Shown: positions 9,048 to 17,462, counted from the first letter of the stretch. The stretch is DNA of 64,000 bases from Bacillus_BD oryzisoli_A (GCF_043641075.1 NZ_JBHZRC010000002.1:496001-560000), one strand, 5' to 3'. Made by a program: numbers and translations. Notes: a model not told the origin generated them from the letters alone.

Positions 9048-9308
9048 ATGAAGTGGATTATCAAGTCAAAGCATGTAAATGATGAAGATCATATTATTGG
9101 AATAGAAGTTGAGGACGAAGAGGGAATATTTGATGCCAATATAAGATGGGACGGCTACATGGAGATACATATCCAATCCAAAACCGAAGAAAATAATGAA
9201 TGGAAGGATACCATACATACCTATGACATCGATGCACTCATCACGAAGCTAAATGGGCTCAAACAGGTTGGTTTAGACCATTTTGACACTTGGAACGAAG
9301 AAAATTAG
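9048..9308 (+). CDS. Small acidic hypothetical protein (86 aa)
   Basis: I do not recognise the family. The start MKWIIKSKHVNDEDHIIGIE has an AAGGTGG ribosome binding site at good spacing. The protein is hydrophilic and acidic, with no membrane segment or cysteine, and its pattern of alternating residues (IGIEVEDEEGIFDANIRW, then YMEIHIQSKTEE) suggests a small beta-rich fold followed by a C-terminal helix (DIDALITKLNGLKQVGL). It is followed by another small gene in the same direction. Confidence 0.6.
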   Translation: MKWIIKSKHVNDEDHIIGIEVEDEEGIFDANIRWDGYMEIHIQSKTEENNEWKDTIHTYDIDALITKLNGLKQVGLDHFDTWNEEN

Positions 9309-9349
9309 TTATAAAGCTCTTGGATTTTCAGTAAGGGAATTCTAGAAAA

Positions 9350-9649
9350 TTGATGATATACACACAGGCTCCTTCTTCTGATTTGCATAGTATAGGAGAA
9401 ATTACTGTCCAATACCATGAAGAAAAAGTAGAATGGAGTTTGATTGCTATGTATACAATTACCACTGGAATGTATGGCACAACGTATCATGGATTTCCAC
9501 ATCCAATGTATGGTGCATGGGGTCAAATGTACCATGGCCCACACCCACACCATTATCATGTTGGAGGAACTCAGTACAATATCCAAACCCACCACCACCA
9601 GTTACCTGGAACCTTTCCATATGCAGGGCCATTTGTTCCGTTTAGATGA
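9350..9649 (+). CDS. His/Tyr/Gly-rich small protein, possible spore coat component
   Basis: The distal part is rich in His, Gly, Tyr and Pro (TYHGFPHPMYGAWGQMYHGP, then HPHHYHVGGTQYN), a composition seen in Bacillus spore coat and exosporium proteins; that link is only inferred from composition. Two starts are possible. TTG 9350 / ATG 9353 gives about 99 residues, preceded by AGGGAA; ATG 9449 gives 66 residues and has GGAG ten bases upstream. The extra N-terminal part (SSDLHSIGEITVQYHEEKVE) reads like real coding sequence, so I give the longer form. It ends five bases before a large palindrome. Confidence 0.5.
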   Translation: MMIYTQAPSSDLHSIGEITVQYHEEKVEWSLIAMYTITTGMYGTTYHGFPHPMYGAWGQMYHGPHPHHYHVGGTQYNIQTHHHQLPGTFPYAGPFVPFR

Positions 9650-9653
9650 ATGG

Positions 9654-9711
9654 GTGTCAGGCACCACAAAAAGACAAAAGCATGCTTTTGTCTTTTTGTG
9701 GTGCCTGACAC
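9654..9711. terminator. Perfect 58-bp palindrome between convergent genes
   Basis: Two 29-base arms with no loop, centred on GCATGC at 9682/9683. The outer arm is GTGTCAGGCACCAC and the inner part AAAAAGACAAAAG. It lies between the His-rich gene and the convergent methyltransferase gene, one base before that gene's stop codon, and can act as a bidirectional terminator. It is a member of the GGCACC palindrome family; a half-copy with the same inner sequence lies at 12485-12510. Confidence 0.7.
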
Positions 9712-9712
9712 T

Positions 9713-10873
9713 CTAATTGGCTCTAAGCTGTTTTGCTGCTTGTGCGAGCGTTTGTAATTTTTCGAAGGCTAGTTGATCACTATTCATTGGGCGTTGAGCA
9801 AATGTTCCGAAGCCACAATCGGGATTTAGAAAGATTTTTTCATCCGGGACAAATTTTCTCAATTCTTCCACTCTAGCGATAATTTCATCCACACTTTCAA
9901 GGGTTTCTGTTCTTGGATTGACGGCACCAAAGCCGATTTCCTTCCCGCCGATATCAGATATGGCCTCAATTTCACCTGCGCGTGGTGTGGCAAATTCTAA
10001 TGCCAGCTGATCAACATTTGCATCTTTTAAATACGGTACTAATGGAAAATAAGGTCCGCGAAGCAGAATCTCATCCTGCGTGCTCCAGTTACCGCGGCAA
10101 ATATGAACCCCGATTCTCGTTCCCCTGCCCCGCATTCCCTCTGTCACTTGATTGATTAACTCAAGGGCAAAGGCAAGCTCCTCATGCGCATCCGCTTTGG
10201 CTGTCAGTGCACCGCACATAAAGGTACGGTTTGCATTTTTTTGGGTGAACACCACTTCCGTTAAGACAGGCTCATCGAATTGAACAAATTCTGCCCCAGC
10301 GGCAATCAAATCCTCCAATTCTTCCCGTAGCACACGGATAATATCAGCTGATAAATCCTCCTTCGTTGGGTACGCATTGATTGAAAGTCCTTCCACCCAC
10401 ATGGACCTTGTTAAGAGATAGGGCCCCGGTAAGGTCACCTTCACCGGTTTGTTCGTATGCTTTTTTAAAAATAAGAAATCATTCAGCGCCAGTGGTTCCC
10501 TACGGCTGATTTTTCCGATGGCTGCTGGATTTGACATGGAATAGGCAGGAACATCAAGCGTTCCGAGAATTTCCTCGAAGCTGGATTTATCCTCCACATA
10601 TTCTAGCAGCTCCGACACACTTAGCATCCGAACATTTTCCAGGTGATCAGCTACAAATGAAATATAATTATCACGGCGCTGTTCTCCGTCAGAAACGATA
10701 TCCATACCAGCCTCTTCCTGCCATTTCAAACACTGCAGCACCGCTTGATCTGCAATGCTATTAAATTCTTCCTTACTGATCCGTCCGGCGCGCTTTTCAC
10801 GCATCGCTTTTTGAACCTCTTTTGACCGCGGCCAGCTGCCAATGACGGTTGTTGGAAATTGGGGTAATGTCAT
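9713..10873 (-). CDS. Short MetE-type (cobalamin-independent) methionine synthase family protein
   Basis: At 386 residues it has only the C-terminal catalytic barrel of MetE and lacks the N-terminal domain that helps bind polyglutamyl folate in the 750-residue enzyme. The start MTLPQFPTTVIGSWPRSKEV has a GGGAGG ribosome binding site; the ATG ten codons earlier does not. Zinc-site residues are present: GVHICRGNWS (His-x-Cys), QFDEPVL with the Glu region, and LNPDCGFGTFAQRP with the third Cys. Short forms of this kind are known as core methionine synthases, and some use methyl donors other than folate. It closes a four-gene cluster with OsmC, DsrE and TusA-like genes, so the methyl acceptor or sulfur donor may involve those proteins; that is inference. 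Confidence 0.82.
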   Translation of the reverse strand: MTLPQFPTTVIGSWPRSKEVQKAMREKRAGRISKEEFNSIADQAVLQCLKWQEEAGMDIVSDGEQRRDNYISFVADHLENVRMLSVSELLEYVEDKSSFEEILGTLDVPAYSMSNPAAIGKISRREPLALNDFLFLKKHTNKPVKVTLPGPYLLTRSMWVEGLSINAYPTKEDLSADIIRVLREELEDLIAAGAEFVQFDEPVLTEVVFTQKNANRTFMCGALTAKADAHEELAFALELINQVTEGMRGRGTRIGVHICRGNWSTQDEILLRGPYFPLVPYLKDANVDQLALEFATPRAGEIEAISDIGGKEIGFGAVNPRTETLESVDEIIARVEELRKFVPDEKIFLNPDCGFGTFAQRPMNSDQLAFEKLQTLAQAAKQLRAN

Positions 10874-10892
10874 AGTTATAATAACCTCCCTA

Positions 10893-11609
10893 TCAATAGA
10901 CAATGGAAAACTGTATCTTTATTTCGATTGATTGTTTTAGAGTTTGATAGATTGGAGAACGTTTTAGCGTTTGCTCCCACAGCGTCTGTAGTTCTTCCTC
11001 GTCTTCAGGAGATGAGACATAAAAGGCTCCGCTAATGCTTTCAATCCTTGGACTGCCCTCATTCTCTAATTCAAGATGGAACAGAACATTCTCAAGTCCT
11101 GCTTTTAACGATACTTCCACATGATCAAGCTCAATATTTTTTCTTGATGCCTGCGCCTTAAAGCCAACAGTCAAGCATGAGGCAAGGGATCCAAGCAGGT
11201 AGTCAATCGCGCTTGGTGCCTCAACCTTCGGACTAAAGTCAGCGGGCTGTCCGGCTGCGAACGTATGGTTTCGGGAGTGGACTTTGGCTGTTAACCCGTT
11301 GCCCCCCTGCACCCGAACATTCCATTTGTACCCTTTTGCTGCCTCCAATTCATTCGCAAGCTCTTCCTGGCTTGAGCCTTTGCGAATGAAATACAAGGTG
11401 GTGTGATCTCCTGGCTCTGAGCCAAGAAATTCATGATTCACCATTCTGCACCATGCCGGCAGGTCCTCTGCAACCGTTCGTTCACGGCTTCGGACTTCAA
11501 GGATTTGGCCGCCTTCTAAAGGATCCATCGCTTTTTTGATGATTAAAAGTAAGCCTGAACCGCAATCCAAATCCCCGCCGTCACAAACCGCATTCGGATT
11601 TATCATCAT
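10893..11609 (-). CDS. TusA-like / OsmC fusion protein
   Basis: Two domains in 238 residues. Residues about 5-78 resemble TusA sulfur carriers: LDCGSGLLLIIKKAMDPLEG aligns with the TusA cysteine helix but has CGSG in place of CPxP, and EDLPAWCRMVNHEFLG follows. Residues about 85-238 are an OsmC/Ohr-type thiol-peroxidase fold: NHTFAAGQPADFSPKVEAPS, then DYLLGSLASCLTVGFKAQA with the conserved active-site Cys. The join YFIRKGSSQEELANELEAAK looks like a linker. OsmC proteins reduce organic peroxides or bind sulfur species; fusion to a sulfur carrier suggests handling of protein persulfides. The gene lies 11 bases before the next one in line and 19 bases before the MetE-type gene. The start is ATG or the next ATG, with GAAGGTG upstream. 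Confidence 0.82.
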   Translation of the reverse strand: MMINPNAVCDGGDLDCGSGLLLIIKKAMDPLEGGQILEVRSRERTVAEDLPAWCRMVNHEFLGSEPGDHTTLYFIRKGSSQEELANELEAAKGYKWNVRVQGGNGLTAKVHSRNHTFAAGQPADFSPKVEAPSAIDYLLGSLASCLTVGFKAQASRKNIELDHVEVSLKAGLENVLFHLELENEGSPRIESISGAFYVSSPEDEEELQTLWEQTLKRSPIYQTLKQSIEIKIQFSIVY

Positions 11610-11620
11610 ATCACCTTCAC

Positions 11621-11983
11621 TTAGTATGTAATAGAAGCAGCACCCTGGCTTAGGAATTCAACCACCTTTGCTCCGCCAACAATCACAGCACCGTCTACAA
11701 GATTTTCTTCATCTAACTGGCGTTTTTTATAGCATGGGCTGCATACCCAAATCGTACCACCGGCCTCAACAAATAGCTCCATCAGCTGTTTTAATGGGGC
11801 AAAGCCTTCCTCATGCATATCATCTGCATACCCCTTAGACCCTAAGTAAGCGCCTTCAACATTTAAAAAGACAACCGTTTCTTGTCCAGATGCGACTGCC
11901 GCATTGGCCACTACAAACCCAACTGTTGCTTTATCCTGATCGTTTTTTGCATTTGTAATACTTACTAAAAATTTACCTGCCAT
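11621..11983 (-). CDS. DsrE family sulfur-transfer protein
   Basis: DsrE/TusD-like proteins carry sulfur as a cysteine persulfide. The start MAGKFLVSITNAKNDQDKAT has GAGGAGG nine bases upstream and gives 120 residues, typical for a single DsrE domain; an ATG six codons earlier lacks this. The first strand and helix (VGFVVANAAVASGQETVVFL) and the segment IWVCSPCYKKRQLDEENLVD with two cysteines near residues 86-89 match the DsrE active-site loop. C-terminal AVIVGGAKVVEFLSQGA completes the fold. It sits between two TusA-like genes, so sulfur relay between the three products is plausible. Confidence 0.85.
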   Translation of the reverse strand: MAGKFLVSITNAKNDQDKATVGFVVANAAVASGQETVVFLNVEGAYLGSKGYADDMHEEGFAPLKQLMELFVEAGGTIWVCSPCYKKRQLDEENLVDGAVIVGGAKVVEFLSQGAASITY

Positions 11984-12010
11984 GTTACATAGCCTCCTCA
12001 ATTTGTTGGT

Positions 12011-12250
12011 TTAAACTTTTCTAATATAGTAATGACTTGTGTTGCCGTCATCCACTCGTTTCAATAAAATATGGTTTTGCAGCCGGCACCATGCAGGGAT
12101 ATCCTCGCGTGCACCCGGATCATACGATATGACTTCAATCATGTCACCCTTGCTCATCTTTCTCATTGTCAAAAATAAATTCATAATCAATTCGCCACAC
12201 CCGGTAGGCCCCGCATCATACGTTAACTGAGGAACAAGCTCCTCATTCAT
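12011..12250 (-). CDS. TusA-like sulfurtransferase family protein
   Basis: A 79-residue single-domain protein at the head of the sulfur-related operon. The start MNEELVPQLTYDAGPTGCGE is chosen because GAAGGGA lies nine bases upstream. The segment YDAGPTGCGELIMNLFLTM aligns with the TusA signature helix; the sulfur-carrying Cys is kept but CPxP has become CGEL. GDMIEVISYDPGAREDIPAW then CRLQNHILL matches the second half of the fold and adds a second Cys also present in the OsmC fusion protein. Both TusA-like domains here share these two changes, so they form one subgroup. The substrate is unknown. Confidence 0.8.
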   Translation of the reverse strand: MNEELVPQLTYDAGPTGCGELIMNLFLTMRKMSKGDMIEVISYDPGAREDIPAWCRLQNHILLKRVDDGNTSHYYIRKV

Positions 12251-12407
12251 CAGCATCATTCCCTTCACCAATCCTAACATGCAACATCCAATATTTGTAA
12301 CACTCTCATTATACTAGACCATATATCAAAATAGTATTTATTTTATCTGTTTTATAAATGAAAATCTATCGATAAAATAGATATATTCTTTTGGAAGGCA
12401 TAAATAA

Positions 12408-12510
12408 GGCACCATCCAGAAAATGGATGGTGCCTGGCACCTTGAATGTTTGATGTTCTCCGCACATGGACAAAAAACACCACTTTGTCTTTTTGTGGTG
12501 CCTGACACCA
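12408..12510. repeat. Palindrome cluster of the GGTGCCAGGCACC family
   Basis: 12408-12434 is a hairpin with 10-base arms GGCACCATCC / GGATGGTGCC. A second element at 12485-12510 (TTTGTCTTTTTGTGGTGCC and TGACACC) copies one arm of the 58-bp palindrome at 9654-9711. They fill the space between the sulfur operon promoter region and the DUF3231 gene. Confidence 0.7.
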
Positions 12511-12513
12511 TGT

Positions 12514-13563
12514 CTAGTCACGGTCAAATGCTTGTGGGGGTGCTTCTAGCCAGCCTTTTTCAATTAAGATATTGGCACTGTCGTCGACAAATAAACCAAT
12601 GTTTATCAGCGTTCTTCCATAAAGTAAGGCTAAATCCCTTCTTGGGCTTACGGCCAGTGAGTTGCCAAAAGACCTAATCTTTATGGAGAACATGTCTGCT
12701 TTGTGAAAAAGCATGATTTTGTCGGAAAAGGGAGGATATTTAGATGTTGTCACTAAATGATCCAGATAGGACGGGGACTGCAGGTGTTCTAAGTGTAGCT
12801 TTTCCTTATACTGCTTAACCGCTTTATCCGTCATGTCTAACCCTCTTTTAAACAACGCCTTAATCTTTTCATCTTGAACCGTCTGACAAAAACCCAATAA
12901 TAGGGCCTTACTCGTTACATTATTCTCAATGTTATCAAAAAGATGAATAATTTCCATTGCATTTAATTGTCGGACATCTCCCACAAACCCCTTTAAGTAG
13001 CTTTGTTTATGGACAAACCCTACTCCCTCAGGATAAGGAATAGTTGGTAGTTTCGGAATAAACTTTTTTTCGATTAACACATTATTAATTTGTCCTATAA
13101 AGGCTGTTGTGGACTCATTAACATAGATAAAAAACTCTCGTATGTCCTCCCTCAATGTTAAGGGGATCGCTACTGAATAAAGGCTCATCCCTGCCTTTGC
13201 CGCATATTTTAGATAATGTGGATAAAATTCATCCTGGAATAAACGTGGGGCTCCAAGATTTACATCCTCCTCCGTAAAGCCAATGGGTATAGGAAATTTC
13301 TCTTTCTCAAAAAAGCCTTGGATCCTTTTAATAAAATCCTTCGATAAGGCTAAACCATTTTCCAATAGCGTCCGAATATGTTCATCCTCACAATGCTGGA
13401 GAAAATAAGTTAAAATTTGCGATGACATCTTATTTCCTAAGTAGGTGGCCCAAAGCTTTCCAATTTCAGAGGCCGTAAAGGGTTGACCTTCATCTAACTC
13501 TTTCGCACTTAGATTGATTGGCTTCATCACATTCATTGGATTTAAATCCCTATCCGTGGTCAT
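12514..13563 (-). CDS. DUF3231 family protein (two-domain)
   Basis: An intact 349-residue protein with two DUF3231 halves, each a ferritin-like helical bundle: the first from FTASEIGKLWATYLGNKMSS, the second from VGDVRQLNAMEIIHLFDNIE. LTLREDIREFFIYVNESTTA and QTVQDEKIKALFKRGLDMTD are typical family helices. Function is unknown; the family is largely confined to spore-forming Bacillaceae. AGAGGA lies six bases before the ATG, which overlaps the end of the small upstream ORF. With the broken copy at 13788-14783 and the partial copy at the left edge, this is the third DUF3231 gene in the window. Confidence 0.85.
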   Translation of the reverse strand: MTTDRDLNPMNVMKPINLSAKELDEGQPFTASEIGKLWATYLGNKMSSQILTYFLQHCEDEHIRTLLENGLALSKDFIKRIQGFFEKEKFPIPIGFTEEDVNLGAPRLFQDEFYPHYLKYAAKAGMSLYSVAIPLTLREDIREFFIYVNESTTAFIGQINNVLIEKKFIPKLPTIPYPEGVGFVHKQSYLKGFVGDVRQLNAMEIIHLFDNIENNVTSKALLLGFCQTVQDEKIKALFKRGLDMTDKAVKQYKEKLHLEHLQSPSYLDHLVTTSKYPPFSDKIMLFHKADMFSIKIRSFGNSLAVSPRRDLALLYGRTLINIGLFVDDSANILIEKGWLEAPPQAFDRD

Positions 13564-13747
13564 AACGAATCCTCTTTCCCTCGTTTTTGTTTAGGATTAC
13601 CAATGGGAAGTCCTTTAATTCCAACTTAGTTCTTGATTGGAAAGCCGCTTCGAATTTGTCGACGAGATCTCTTTTTCTACATAAAAAAAGACCGACACAA
13701 TCCACTTTAAAATCGTAAGGGTCTCTTACATCCTGCCTGATAGTCAT
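13550..13747 (-). CDS. Small hypothetical ORF overlapping the DUF3231 gene (65 aa)
   Basis: I do not recognise the product. From ATG 13747 (MTIRQDVRDPYDFKVDCVGL) it gives 65 residues, with the ending LKDFPLVILNKNEGKRIRYD. It overlaps the start of the DUF3231 gene by 14 bases, an arrangement that would allow translational coupling. The ribosome binding site is weak (GGGG at very short spacing) and upstream sequence is a GGCACC palindrome fragment, so the true start is unclear. It could be the tail of a degraded gene. Confidence 0.4.
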   Translation of the reverse strand: MTIRQDVRDPYDFKVDCVGLFLCRKRDLVDKFEAAFQSRTKLELKDFPLVILNKNEGKRIRYDHG

Positions 13748-13787
13748 TGCCCCGCAGAAAACGGATGATGCCTGGCACCCTAATGTT

Positions 13788-14783
13788 CTATCTGCTACTC
13801 CTTGGTACTGCACCGGGTATCTTTTCTAACCATTCCCGCTCTATAAGAAATCGAGTAATTTTTTCCGAGAACGCACCAGCTTTTGTGATTTGTGCAGAAA
13901 AGGATGCAACCTACTCATTGTTCATGATCGTACCAAGAGAAAAACCATATTGTGACAAGAGTGTACCGAATAATCCAGCTAAATGATTAACCATGATCCG
14001 GTCGGAAAATATTCTTACTTTGCTATCCGATACTTCGGCTGAATAACTGGGTGGAATGGGCAGTTCATCTTTCTTTAATAATTCTCCCAATGCACTATAT
14101 TGTTTTTTCGCAATATCAGCCCCTTTTTGAAATAACTCGACAACCTCCTCAGAATCTGAGGTTTGAGCAAAGCCAATTGATAATGCTTCTATTATTAAAA
14201 GAGTATCTATAATTAAATAAAGATTGGCTATTTCCATACTATTTGCTGGACGGGTATCCCCAAACCACCCATTCAAATAACTGGATTTTTGGACTACTTC
14301 TGAAGTAGAGGGTGCGGATAATGATGGTGGTCGCCAATATACCCCTTTATTTAGAAGAAGATCCACGACATGTTCATATATGCTAACAGCAGAATGTAAA
14401 CAATCTGCATGATATTCTCGAATATCTCCCCTAGTAGCTAGAGCCAATGATCTTGAGTGGAATTCTAGACCAAGCCGGGCCCCAAGATGAATGTAGAACA
14501 ATAAGAATCGATCGGAAAACAAAGGTGGTTGGTTTTCTTTTATATCCTTTTCGGAAAAGCTACCTGGAATAGGATAACCTGCGTCACCGAGAAATTTTTT
14601 TCGTTTAGTTAAAATTTCAATATTTTTTTTTAACACAAATGAATATAAATTTTTAATATCCTCGTCTTTTGCTTGTTCACGAAAGGCTGTTAAATACCAT
14701 TTAGACATTTGATTAATAGTATATCCGGTCCATAGAAAACCAAGTTCAGAAGCGCTAAGGGAAATTAACTCTCGGTTATTCAT
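13788..14783 (-). pseudogene. DUF3231 family gene with premature TAG
   Basis: The open frame from ATG 14783 (MNNRELISLSASELGFLWTG) stops at TAG 13911-13913 after 290 residues ending GFSLGTIMNNE. Reading on in the same frame gives 40 more residues (VASFSAQITKAGAFSEKITR... ending AVPRSSR) before TAG at 13788-13790. This tail contains KITRFLIEREWLEKIPGA, which matches the end of the intact paralogue (ANILIEKGWLEAPPQA). So one stop codon has cut the last helix. The start overlaps the stop of the FAD oxidoreductase gene by one base (TAATG) with AAGGAG upstream, so the two are translationally coupled. Confidence 0.8.
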
Positions 14784-15883
14784 TATGAGGTTACTCCTTT
14801 TTTCATTTTTAAATAAGGCCGAAGTAAAAAACCGGCCACTTTTAATGGGTTAATTGTTTTCGTTTGGAATAGCTTTTCACCCCAATAACCTTGTAAGGAT
14901 CGTATGATTCGGTCCAATCCGTCATTCGATAATTGCTCCATAGCTCTTCTTAATACGAGTGAATTTTCATAACTTTGGCGTAGTGGTTCCATTAATTCCT
15001 CATACTTTCCCAATCCGCACAAATCATAGGCAGCATATACCCCACTTAAAAGGGCAGCGTATTGACCAAAGCCCATGAAAGGCATCATGCTTCCAAAACA
15101 ATTCCCCACGTAAAAGGTGTTTCCGATCCGGGCAGATCGACAGATTCCAATCGGATACCTTGTAACTTGAAACTGATCGGTTATCGGTAAATCCTGTTTC
15201 AATTGGTCACGGACCTTTGTATAAAACATATCCCATAAATCGTTAATAGATTGGTCTATTTCAGGAAGATCCGGAATAGCTATAGAAATCGTTGCTTCTT
15301 TTTCTGAAAAGGGAATAAGAAAACAATATCCATAAGGAGCTATATCGTAATTTAGCCAAGCGATTACAGTGTAACGATCAAAGGTTCCTTCCACCGTTGA
15401 CCCTTTTATGGAGACAGTTAAATCCTCCCTGAAATTTCTCGTTTCTTTTGCATAATTTCCATCACCAGTGGCCATAACTACATGAGAATATTTACTTAGC
15501 AATTGTTCATATGTATGCTCGGAATGAAAATGAATCCGTGAATGTACTTGTCGTTTAAGCTGTGATTCGAAGGAATCCTGTTCCCTGCCCCGGATATTCG
15601 TAAATCCGAGCTGCCCCTCTATTATCACTTTTTCATTTTTTGAAAAAAGCTCCATTTTTTGGATGTTAGAAGTGGGTTTTAAGTAAATCCCAAAGTCTTC
15701 TGACAATGATGCAATACAATCGTGTACCGGTCTTGAAAAGATAGATAGCAGAACCTCTCCGTTAACAAATCGATCACCCACTTTTCCTCGTTTTTCAAAT
15801 ATCGTCGGGGTTATTCCGTTTTTTTCAAGTGTAATCGCGCATGCCAGACCAGACAGTCCGGCACCCATTATCGCAATATCCAT
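14783..15883 (-). CDS. FAD-dependent oxidoreductase (geranylgeranyl-reductase-like)
   Basis: A 366-residue flavoprotein. The N-terminus MDIAIMGAGLSGLACAITLE is a textbook FAD-binding GxGxxG fold, followed by the acidic end of the second strand (PTIFEKRGKVGDR). VVMATGDGNYA near residue 135 is the second dinucleotide motif, and TFYVGNCFGSMMPFMGFGQY near 260-280 is the third FAD contact (GD-like loop, here GN). Layout and length resemble geranylgeranyl reductase/halogenase-type flavoenzymes. The substrate is unknown. It begins a short operon with the DUF3231 gene. The Asp usually following the third motif is replaced by Asn, which may affect ribityl binding. Confidence 0.7.
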   Translation of the reverse strand: MDIAIMGAGLSGLACAITLEKNGITPTIFEKRGKVGDRFVNGEVLLSIFSRPVHDCIASLSEDFGIYLKPTSNIQKMELFSKNEKVIIEGQLGFTNIRGREQDSFESQLKRQVHSRIHFHSEHTYEQLLSKYSHVVMATGDGNYAKETRNFREDLTVSIKGSTVEGTFDRYTVIAWLNYDIAPYGYCFLIPFSEKEATISIAIPDLPEIDQSINDLWDMFYTKVRDQLKQDLPITDQFQVTRYPIGICRSARIGNTFYVGNCFGSMMPFMGFGQYAALLSGVYAAYDLCGLGKYEELMEPLRQSYENSLVLRRAMEQLSNDGLDRIIRSLQGYWGEKLFQTKTINPLKVAGFLLRPYLKMKKGVTS

Positions 15884-16241
15884 ATCCCTTGTTAAGCCTC
15901 TTTTCCTAAATACTGTTACAAAAGGAGTATTCTCTTGGATGAAACAATGTATGTAACCATTTATTCCAAGTAAAAAGGACTTTAGTTAAAGGGCCGGAAG
16001 GACAGGCACCTATACCAAAATAGTTGCAAGAGGCTTATGGATTTGAAAGATATAATATTTTCTGTTTTTTTAAAAATGTGGAATTTGCCAAAAATACACC
16101 AACTAAAATGAACAACGCACCCGCATATTCCTGCGGCATGATAATTTGCTGTGTTTTTTTTCTTAGGTAGGTAACCAGAGATAAGTAAAATAAACGGATA
16201 TTTTTCGGTTAGTATGTATATTAGAGCTCTGTTCGCGGTAA

Positions 16242-16376
16242 ATAAGCGGAGGTTTTCCGATTAAGCAAAGCAAAATGACTCATTTTACGTTTTTCGAGTC
16301 AATAGTCGGAATCCTTCCGTCTATTTAAGCTATTTTCAGAGTTATTTGCTAATTAGGAGAAATTTCTCCGCTTATC
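16242..16376. repeat. Dispersed intergenic repeat, copy 2 (about 135 bp)
   Basis: Nearly identical to 3331-3466, with a handful of substitutions and small indels. The rest of the 592-base spacer 15884-16475 holds AT-rich sequence without a credible gene. Confidence 0.75.
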
Positions 16377-16433
16377 TATCAAACTCGCCTTAGCGACTAA
16401 TGAACTGGTACAACTTCTCCTTTAAAACATATT

Positions 16434-16466
16434 AAAGACAAAAGCTTGGAAAATGTTCCAAGCTTT
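16434..16466 (-). terminator. Terminator of the EamA transporter gene
   Basis: Perfect 11-base arms AAAGCTTGGAA (16441-16451) and TTCCAAGCTTT (16456-16466) with a 4-base loop, just after the stop of the transporter gene on the minus strand. T-rich sequence (TTTTGTCTTT) follows. Confidence 0.8.
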
Positions 16467-16475
16467 TTTGATAGT

Positions 16476-17378
16476 TTATGAGATTCGTGCCCCATTCTTA
16501 ACTGGCTCATTGGATTTTAGTTTTTTGGGGAACCATAATAAGATTCCAATTCCTAGGATTAAGAGGAGGATCCCAAACCACGAAGTGATTGTTAAGGTTT
16601 CGTTTAATAGAAAAACACCTAGTAACGCAGCGGTTAGTGGTTCTGCTAACGAAAGCGTAACTGCCGTCGAGGACGACACATGGACAAGTCCTTTGGAAAA
16701 AAGGAGATAGGCTATTCCCGTTGCCATAATGCCAAGTTGTAGACTTACACCCATACCTCTAAAACTCATGATCCAGGACATATTATATATGAACAAAAAT
16801 GGCGATAAATAAATCGCACTAAGGGTGAATACGACTGCTACGACTGATAATGGCGAATGGTTTTCAACCAAGGTCCTGCTGATAAATGTATAGCTAGCAA
16901 AGGACAAACCAGCCCCAAGCGCCATTATGATTCCTATTGGGTTTACCAATAAGGATTCTTTATTAACAAAGATGAATAGACAGCCTATAATTGATAGGAA
17001 CGTCGAATTCCACCAAATTTTAGATGGACGATTCTTTACATACACCCATTCTATGAGGCCTGAGAAGATAGGCGCGCTCCCAATGGCCACGACTGTCCCA
17101 ATGGCTACCCCTGTAACAGACACGGCTGAGAAAAATAATGGTTGATATAGAGCCATACAGAAGGAAGCCAAAAGCGTAGTCTTGATAGGCCAGCCTCGAA
17201 AGTTGAATTTGCCTATTACGAGTAATACCAATAATAAAAATAAGCCTCCCACCGCTAAACGGGTGGCCCCAATCGCAATCGGGTGTGCCGCTTCTGGCGC
17301 TAGTGCCTGCGTTGTTCCTGTGGTCCCCCAAAGTATTGCAGCAAGTAATACGAAAACAGGAGGTAATTTTCTTTTCAT
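16476..17378 (-). CDS. EamA/DMT family permease
   Basis: An inner-membrane drug/metabolite transporter of 300 residues with ten predicted membrane segments arranged as two EamA repeats. The first repeat begins PVFVLLAAILWGTTGTTQAL, the second GIIMALGAGLSFASYTFISR. The WGTTGT and SLAEPLTAALLGVFLLNETL segments are typical of the family, whose members export amino acids or metabolites. GGAGGTGA precedes the ATG. It is transcribed after the AraC regulator in the same direction, with an 84-base spacer, so that regulator is a likely controller. The substrate is unknown. Confidence 0.88.
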   Translation of the reverse strand: MKRKLPPVFVLLAAILWGTTGTTQALAPEAAHPIAIGATRLAVGGLFLLLVLLVIGKFNFRGWPIKTTLLASFCMALYQPLFFSAVSVTGVAIGTVVAIGSAPIFSGLIEWVYVKNRPSKIWWNSTFLSIIGCLFIFVNKESLLVNPIGIIMALGAGLSFASYTFISRTLVENHSPLSVVAVVFTLSAIYLSPFLFIYNMSWIMSFRGMGVSLQLGIMATGIAYLLFSKGLVHVSSSTAVTLSLAEPLTAALLGVFLLNETLTITSWFGILLLILGIGILLWFPKKLKSNEPVKNGARIS

Positions 17379-17462
17379 TTTTTCACCTCCATTAAAAAAA
17401 GAATATAAAACTAATGATAGAAAATTTGATTAACATTTTCTATACCAAGTTTAATATTCTTT

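Noticed and set aside
9305..9598. 97-codon minus-strand frame opposite the His-rich gene
   Set aside because: It is a shadow of the CAT/CAC-rich plus-strand frame, with no start signal.
13747..13986. 79-codon plus-strand open frame
   Set aside because: It overlaps the 3' part of the DUF3231 pseudogene and a palindrome fragment; no ribosome binding site and unlikely composition.
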